Below the pieces are notes generated by a model, which did no database searches, had not been told where the DNA came from, and worked only from the letters and a program-made list of their open reading frames with translations. Shown piece by piece: positions 6,229 to 7,394 of a DNA stretch of 7,394 bases (its first letter is position 1; each line of letters opens with the position of its first letter). Source of the DNA: Hyphomonadaceae bacterium (GTDB lineage Bacteria > Pseudomonadota > Alphaproteobacteria > Caulobacterales > Aquidulcibacteraceae); NCBI GenBank assembly GCA_025458365.1, contig JALOSP010000059.1:1-7394 (forward strand), read 5' to 3'. The position numbers were made by a program, and so were the translations under genes.

Positions 6229-7394
6229 ATGACCTTGAAGACGCGAACCACCGAACGGTTCCAGTTTCCACTTTTCTGGAAAGCAGGTGCTTCGGCACTG
6301 GTGATGGCAGCAGCGCTTGGCCTTGCTGGCTGCGGCGGCGGTGGTGGAGGCGGCAGCGCCGTGTCGCCGGGTTCGTCCAGCCCAGGCACTCCGCCGGTCG
6401 GTGGCGGCGGTGGTGGTGGTGGCGGTGGTGCCGTTGCAGGCACCTGCCCGGCTGGCTTTACAACTGGCGCACCCGTTGGCGGACGCACGAGCTGCATCCT
6501 GTCCGGTTCCATCCTCAATGACGTGACCCTGGTGAATGTGCCGAACGTCGCCTACCGGATCCGTGGCCGGATCGACATCGGCGCCGACATCGGCGCCACA
6601 GGCACCAAGGCCGGTGGCCAGCCTGCCTCCTTGACCCTGCAGCCGGGTGTGGTGCTGTTCGGCGAAAGTGGCGAAGACTACATCGTGGTCAACCGCGGCT
6701 CGCGCCTGAACGCCCAGGGGACCGCATCGGAACCCATCGTCATGACCAGCCGCCTTGACCTCGAGCGTCAGGCGGACAGCGACCCGACCAATAATTTCGG
6801 CGGCGCACTCACGTCTGAGTGGGGCGGCCTTGTGGTTCTGGGCCGCGCGCCGATCAACCGCTGCCGCACCAGCGCGACCCCTGGCACTGCAGCCTGTGAG
6901 AACGTGGTCGAGGGTGTGACCAACCCCGAAGCCAATTACGGCGGCGCCGAAGCTGCAGACAATAGCGGGATCTATTCCTACCTTCAGGTCCGGTTCGCCG
7001 GGTTTGCGATCAACACGGCCGGCAACGAGCTCAACGGCATCACCTTTGCCGGGGTCGGCAGTGGCACGGTCGTGGATCGGGTGCAGGTGCACAACAACGA
7101 GGATGACGGGATCGAGCTGTTCGGCGGCACCGTGAACCTCCGTTATGTCGTGCTGACCGGCAACAAGGACGACAGCTTCGACACCGACAACGGCTGGAAC
7201 GGCAATGTGCAGTTCATGGTCGTGGTGCAGAACCCTGCCATCGGCGACAATATCGTGGAAGCCTCCAGCGTTGGCCCCGGCGTCGCGCCACTGTCCAACG
7301 CGAGGGTGTCAAACTTCACCTTCATCGCCAACAGCACCAATCTGGGCAATCCGTTCCGCCTGAACACCGGTACAGTCGGTCGCTACGTCAATGG
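6229..7394 (+). CDS. Lipoprotein with polyglycine linkers and a predicted beta-helix domain (3' partial)
   Basis: The frame runs off the right edge; 388 residues are visible. A basic n-region and hydrophobic stretch lead to the lipobox LAGC, with the lipidated Cys at 35, so an envelope lipoprotein, likely outer membrane, is predicted. Seven Gly follow at once (36-42) and a second run of ten Gly at 58-67, forming a flexible tether. The body from about residue 70 has two Cys pairs, C73/C89 and C212/C223, which could be disulfides. It continues with Gly/Val/Asn-rich short strands typical of a right-handed parallel beta-helix. Acidic clusters such as DDGIELFGG (292-300) and DDSFDTDNG (314-322) may bind calcium. 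Similar chains occur in sphingomonads and, as longer proteins, in Bacteroidetes; I recall no proven function. ATG 6229 is the default start; TTG 6208 has the better ribosome site. Polysaccharide binding or a partner of a TonB receptor outside the window is possible but not shown. Confidence 0.85.
   Translation, partial: MTLKTRTTERFQFPLFWKAGASALVMAAALGLAGCGGGGGGGSAVSPGSSSPGTPPVGGGGGGGGGGAVAGTCPAGFTTGAPVGGRTSCILSGSILNDVTLVNVPNVAYRIRGRIDIGADIGATGTKAGGQPASLTLQPGVVLFGESGEDYIVVNRGSRLNAQGTASEPIVMTSRLDLERQADSDPTNNFGGALTSEWGGLVVLGRAPINRCRTSATPGTAACENVVEGVTNPEANYGGAEAADNSGIYSYLQVRFAGFAINTAGNELNGITFAGVGSGTVVDRVQVHNNEDDGIELFGGTVNLRYVVLTGNKDDSFDTDNGWNGNVQFMVVVQNPAIGDNIVEASSVGPGVAPLSNARVSNFTFIANSTNLGNPFRLNTGTVGRYVN
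6334..6429 (+). repeat. Two GGN-codon runs encoding polyglycine
   Basis: Seven consecutive Gly codons (6334-6354) and ten (6400-6429) flank a Ser/Pro-rich spacer. Codons are mainly GGC and GGT with one GGA, so the DNA is an imperfect GGN repeat. They encode the tether between the lipidated Cys and the folded domain. Such tracts can change length by slippage in steps of three without breaking the frame. Confidence 0.85.
6574..6597 (+). repeat. Perfect 12-bp tandem duplication
   Basis: GACATCGGCGCC occurs twice in direct succession and encodes DIGADIGA, residues 116-123 of the lipoprotein. It keeps the frame. It may be a local duplication or simply coding for one regular turn of the beta-rich domain. 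Confidence 0.8.

Noticed and set aside
6147..6518. Minus-strand frame with polyproline runs
   Set aside because: The Pro runs are just the complement of the GGN codons of the plus-strand polyglycine linker.
6115..7092. Minus-strand open frame of 325 codons opposite the lipoprotein
   Set aside because: It is a mirror of the Gly-rich lipoprotein codons; the plus-strand frame has a lipobox and family-like body, and this one has no recognisable features.

Overview
The window looks like chromosomal DNA from a GC-rich Gram-negative bacterium, most likely an alphaproteobacterium of the Sphingomonadales (Sphingomonadaceae or Erythrobacteraceae). This rests on the GC-rich codon use, an RluF-type pseudouridine synthase, a lipobox lipoprotein with a glycine linker and a beta-helix-like body of a kind I associate with sphingomonads, and catabolic acyl-CoA dehydrogenase and ABM-domain genes. 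The taxonomic call is inference. No tRNA, rRNA, CRISPR array, transposase or phage gene was seen.

Left part, plus strand (1-2931): the 3' part of an unrecognised protein carrying one FG-GAP/EF-hand-like calcium loop and a Pro/Ala-rich tail; a secreted glycoside hydrolase family 5 enzyme with both catalytic glutamates; and, 27 bases further on, an RluF-like 23S rRNA pseudouridine synthase. The three run in the same direction with short gaps and may be co-transcribed, although only the first two look like envelope or secreted proteins.

Middle, minus strand (2977-4577): a small ABM-domain protein followed by an acyl-CoA dehydrogenase 77 bases downstream, probably one transcription unit. It converges on the pseudouridine synthase gene. 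The dehydrogenase has Ala where medium-chain enzymes carry their catalytic Glu, and has a Glu in the helix-G position used by isovaleryl-CoA and long-chain enzymes.

Right part, plus strand (4744-7394): a TetA-like 12-helix MFS exporter is divergent from the ABM gene across a 166-base spacer that holds a perfect 7-2-7 inverted repeat just before the exporter start. After a 183-base spacer with three CGTCA motifs at multiples of 11 bp comes a lipoprotein that runs off the right edge. It has a lipobox, two polyglycine linkers and a probable right-handed beta-helix.

Nothing here amounts to a clear new defence or mobile system. The most useful leads are the beta-helix lipoprotein with its possible TTG start, the divergent ABM/dehydrogenase/exporter locus, and the unidentified calcium-loop protein beside the GH5 enzyme.
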